From Caballeronia telluris (GTDB lineage Bacteria > Pseudomonadota > Gammaproteobacteria > Burkholderiales > Burkholderiaceae), in the NCBI RefSeq assembly GCF_001544495.1, contig NZ_FCNZ02000008.1, forward strand, positions 62,001 through 126,000: a DNA stretch of 64,000 nucleotides, in the 5' to 3' direction. Made by a program: the position numbers and the translations under genes. Position 1 is the stretch's first letter, and every line of letters begins with the position of its first letter. Positions 61,981-64,000 of this stretch are shown one piece after another. Below the pieces are notes generated by a model. It was not told the origin of the DNA. It saw only the letters and a list, made by a program, of their open reading frames with translations, and ran no database searches.

Positions 61981-63174
61981 ATGAAACCGTCTTTTTCGAT
62001 CATCGACGTGCGCCCGTTCGGCGCGGCGCCCGTCGACGTACGAGTCGTCGACGGCGCGATCGCGTCGATCGCGCCGCACGAGCGCGCCGCGCCGCCGCTC
62101 GCCGGCGACACCGTCATCGACGGTCAGGGCGCGCTGCTGCTGCCAGGCTTCGTCGAAGGCCATACGCATCTCGACAAGACCACGTGGGGCATGCCGTGGT
62201 ATCGCAACGCCGTGGGGCCGCGTCTCGTCGATCGCATCGAAAACGAACGGCACTGGCGCGCGACGAGCGGGCATGACGCCGCGCGCGCGTCGCGTTCGCT
62301 CGCGCTTGCGTTCCTGCGCGCCGGCACGACGCGCCTGCGCACGCACGTCGACATCGATACCGATGCGGGCCTCGCCCATCTCGATGGCGTGCTCGACACG
62401 CGCGCCGCGCTCGCCGATGTGCTCGACCTGCAGATCGTCGCGTTTCCGCAATCGGGCATGCTCGAACGGCCCGGCACGCGCGAACTGCTCGATGCTGCGC
62501 TCGCAGAAGGCGCCGACGTGCTCGGCGCGCTCGACCCGGCTGCCATTGACGGCGACCCGGCCGCGTCGCTCGACCTCACGTTCGCGCTCGCAACGCGCCA
62601 TCAGAAACCGATCGACATCCATCTGCACGAGCCCGGCGAACTCGGCGCGTTCACGTTCGGACTCCTGCTCGATCGCGTCGAGGCGCACGGGCTGCATGGG
62701 CGTGTCGTCGTGAGTCATGCGTTTTGTCTCGGCGAGCTGCCGGTGGCGAAGCGCGATGCGCTGCTCGAACGCATCGCGCGCGCGGGCGTCGCGCTCCTGA
62801 CGACCGCGCCCGCTTCGACGCCCGTTCCGCCGCTCAATGCGGCGCGCGCGGCGGGCGTGACGCTCTTCGGCGGCAACGACGGCATCCGCGATGCGTGGAC
62901 GCCCTACGGTTCGCCCGACATGCTGGAGCGCGCGATGCTGATCGCGATGCGCTACGACCTGCGCCGCGACGACGATCTCGCCACCGCCCTCGACCTTGTC
63001 ACGACCGAAGGCGCCCGCGCCTGCGCCTTCGAGCGCTACGGCCTCGCGGCGGGCGCGCGCGCGGACCTCGTGCTGGTCGATGCCGAGACCGTCGCGCATG
63101 CGATCACGTCGCGGCCGCCGCGCCGCCTCGTGATGGCGAACGGCACGCTGATCGCGGCGGACTTCTCGCGATGA
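61981..63174 (+). CDS. Amidohydrolase, cytosine deaminase-like
   Basis: 397 residues. A small beta-sandwich (residues 1-55) precedes a TIM barrel with GFVEGHTHLDK (metal HxH), DIHLHEPGE, VVSHAFCLGEL and FGGNDGIRDAWTPYG (catalytic Asp). These match the CodA-type amidohydrolase subgroup, which deaminates cytosine or related heterocycles or hydrolyses ring amides. AGGAGG lies 11 bp before the ATG. The stop overlaps the MFS gene start (ATGA), so enzyme and transporter are coupled and share a substrate, which I cannot name. Confidence 0.87.
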   Translation: MKPSFSIIDVRPFGAAPVDVRVVDGAIASIAPHERAAPPLAGDTVIDGQGALLLPGFVEGHTHLDKTTWGMPWYRNAVGPRLVDRIENERHWRATSGHDAARASRSLALAFLRAGTTRLRTHVDIDTDAGLAHLDGVLDTRAALADVLDLQIVAFPQSGMLERPGTRELLDAALAEGADVLGALDPAAIDGDPAASLDLTFALATRHQKPIDIHLHEPGELGAFTFGLLLDRVEAHGLHGRVVVSHAFCLGELPVAKRDALLERIARAGVALLTTAPASTPVPPLNAARAAGVTLFGGNDGIRDAWTPYGSPDMLERAMLIAMRYDLRRDDDLATALDLVTTEGARACAFERYGLAAGARADLVLVDAETVAHAITSRPPRRLVMANGTLIAADFSR

Positions 63175-64000
63175 AAACAGCGCGTTCCGACCTTGCGTGG
63201 CTCGCCGTGATCGTCGCGATCGGGCTGAACCTGCGGCCCCTGCTCACGTCGATCAGCCCGCTCACCGGCGTGATCCTCGCCTCGACCGGGCTCACGTTCC
63301 ACGGCGCATCGCTGCTCACGGGCCTGCCGGTGGTCGCGATGGGCGTCTGCGCGTTCGGCGCGAGCGCGCTCGCGCGGCTCGTCGGCGAAGCGCGCGGCGT
63401 CGCGGCGGGTCTCGTTGCGATCATGTGCGCCTGCGCCGCACGGCTTTTCATCGACAGCGGCAGCGGGTTGATCGCCAGCGCCGCGGTCGCGGGCGTCGGC
63501 GTCGCGGTGATCCAGGCGCTCCTGCCCGGCGTCATGAAAACGCGTTTCGCCGCGCGCCTGCCGTTCGCGATGGGCGTCTATTCGGCGTCGATCATGGCGG
63601 GCGGCGGACTCGGCGCGAGCGTGACGCCAGGCGTCGCCGCGCACGTCTCGTGGCACGCGGGGCTCGCGGTGTGGGCGCTGCCCGCGCTTGTGGCGCTCGC
63701 GCTGTGGGGCTGGCTCGTCAACGGAGACGGCGGCGGCGCGGCGAAGTCCGCGCGCGCGGCCGATGCGTCGCCTGCGCTTTTTCTCAATCGCCGCGCGTGG
63801 CTGCTCGGCCTCTACTTCGGGCTGGTGAACGGCGGCTACACGTGTCTCGTGGCGTGGCTGCCGGCGTATTACCAGCAGCTCGGCCGCAGCGTGACGCAAA
63901 GCGGCGGGCTGCTCGCGATCGCGACGGTATTTCAGGCGTCGTCGGCGTTGCTCCTGCCGATGGCCGCCGCGCGCTCGCGCGACCGTCGTCCGTGGCTTGC
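63171..64000 (+). CDS. CynX/NimT-type MFS transporter (3' end cut by window edge)
   Basis: About 276 residues are visible without a stop. The start MKTARSDLAWLAVIVAIGLN is followed by LRPLLTSISPLTGVI, the hallmark of the CynX/NimT (cyanate transporter-like) family, and eight or more hydrophobic segments. Complete members have about 400 residues. Translation is coupled to the amidohydrolase through the ATGA overlap, suggesting import of the enzyme's substrate or export of its product. Confidence 0.88.
   Translation, partial: MKTARSDLAWLAVIVAIGLNLRPLLTSISPLTGVILASTGLTFHGASLLTGLPVVAMGVCAFGASALARLVGEARGVAAGLVAIMCACAARLFIDSGSGLIASAAVAGVGVAVIQALLPGVMKTRFAARLPFAMGVYSASIMAGGGLGASVTPGVAAHVSWHAGLAVWALPALVALALWGWLVNGDGGGAAKSARAADASPALFLNRRAWLLGLYFGLVNGGYTCLVAWLPAYYQQLGRSVTQSGGLLAIATVFQASSALLLPMAAARSRDRRPWL

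Overview
The window is GC-rich, densely packed chromosomal DNA of a beta-proteobacterium of the family Burkholderiaceae. The gene neighbourhoods and protein sequences (myo-inositol iol cluster with an RpiR regulator, propionate-CoA ligase, CioAB, group II truncated globin, glycine-zipper small proteins) look most like Paraburkholderia or Caballeronia. That genus-level placement is inference from memory, not from a search. I saw no rRNA, tRNA, CRISPR array, prophage or intact insertion sequence.

Layout. 1-4.1 kb (minus): truncated globin (cut by the window edge), an FtsX-type permease, a DUF4126 membrane protein, and a SugE/Gdx guanidinium exporter under a guanidine-II riboswitch. 4.5-7.3 kb (plus): cytochrome bd-type oxidase cioA and cioB, separated by about 300 bp of short interspersed repeats. 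7.3-8.4 kb (minus): a small membrane protein and an exported peroxiredoxin. 8.5-16.2 kb: a signalling block with EAL-HDOD, GGDEF-EAL and HDOD proteins and a methyl-accepting chemotaxis protein; a roughly 700 bp inverted-repeat element fills the gap between the last two. 16.6-28.1 kb: an Fsr-like MFS pump, prpE, an unrecognised two-gene operon with a Fur box inside its promoter, mtnN-uvrD, valS, galU and a TusA-family protein.

28.2-40.1 kb is a myo-inositol catabolic island. Two Gfo/Idh dehydrogenases and an RpiR repressor run on the minus strand. A sugar ABC transporter (binding protein, permease, single-domain ATPase) followed by iolC(-DUF2090), iolD, iolE and iolB runs on the plus strand. 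A GGAA-N6-TTCC palindrome sits between the two arms. Inositol is imported, oxidised by IolG, dehydrated by IolE, hydrolysed by IolD, isomerised by IolB and phosphorylated by IolC; the aldolase step is plausibly supplied by the DUF2090 domain. No iolA (methylmalonate-semialdehyde dehydrogenase) is present here.

40.1-45.2 kb (minus) is a six-gene operon: iron-type alcohol dehydrogenase, hot-dog thioesterase, and LivHMGF-type transporter genes without a binding protein. Its LivF has arginine in place of the Walker A lysine. 45.3-53.4 kb holds an L-threonine aldolase, a LysR regulator divergent from a YbfB-type MFS protein, alaS, a class III CoA-transferase and two small glycine-rich envelope proteins. 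53.8-61.1 kb holds glnS, an amino-acid binding protein, a Nudix hydrolase, a surface-antigen-like protein, a di-haem cytochrome c peroxidase and an AcpA-type phosphatase lipoprotein. 61.1-64 kb holds a GntR/FCD regulator divergent from an amidohydrolase that overlaps a CynX/NimT-type transporter cut by the window edge.

The observations I find most interesting are: (i) the guanidine-II riboswitch whose two hairpins are held apart by a copy of the same repeat that splits cioA from cioB; (ii) the two-gene unknown operon whose 17 bp promoter spacer is exactly a perfect Fur palindrome; (iii) the LivF Walker A substitution in a transporter operon lacking its binding protein; and (iv) the large inverted-repeat element in a convergent intergenic region.
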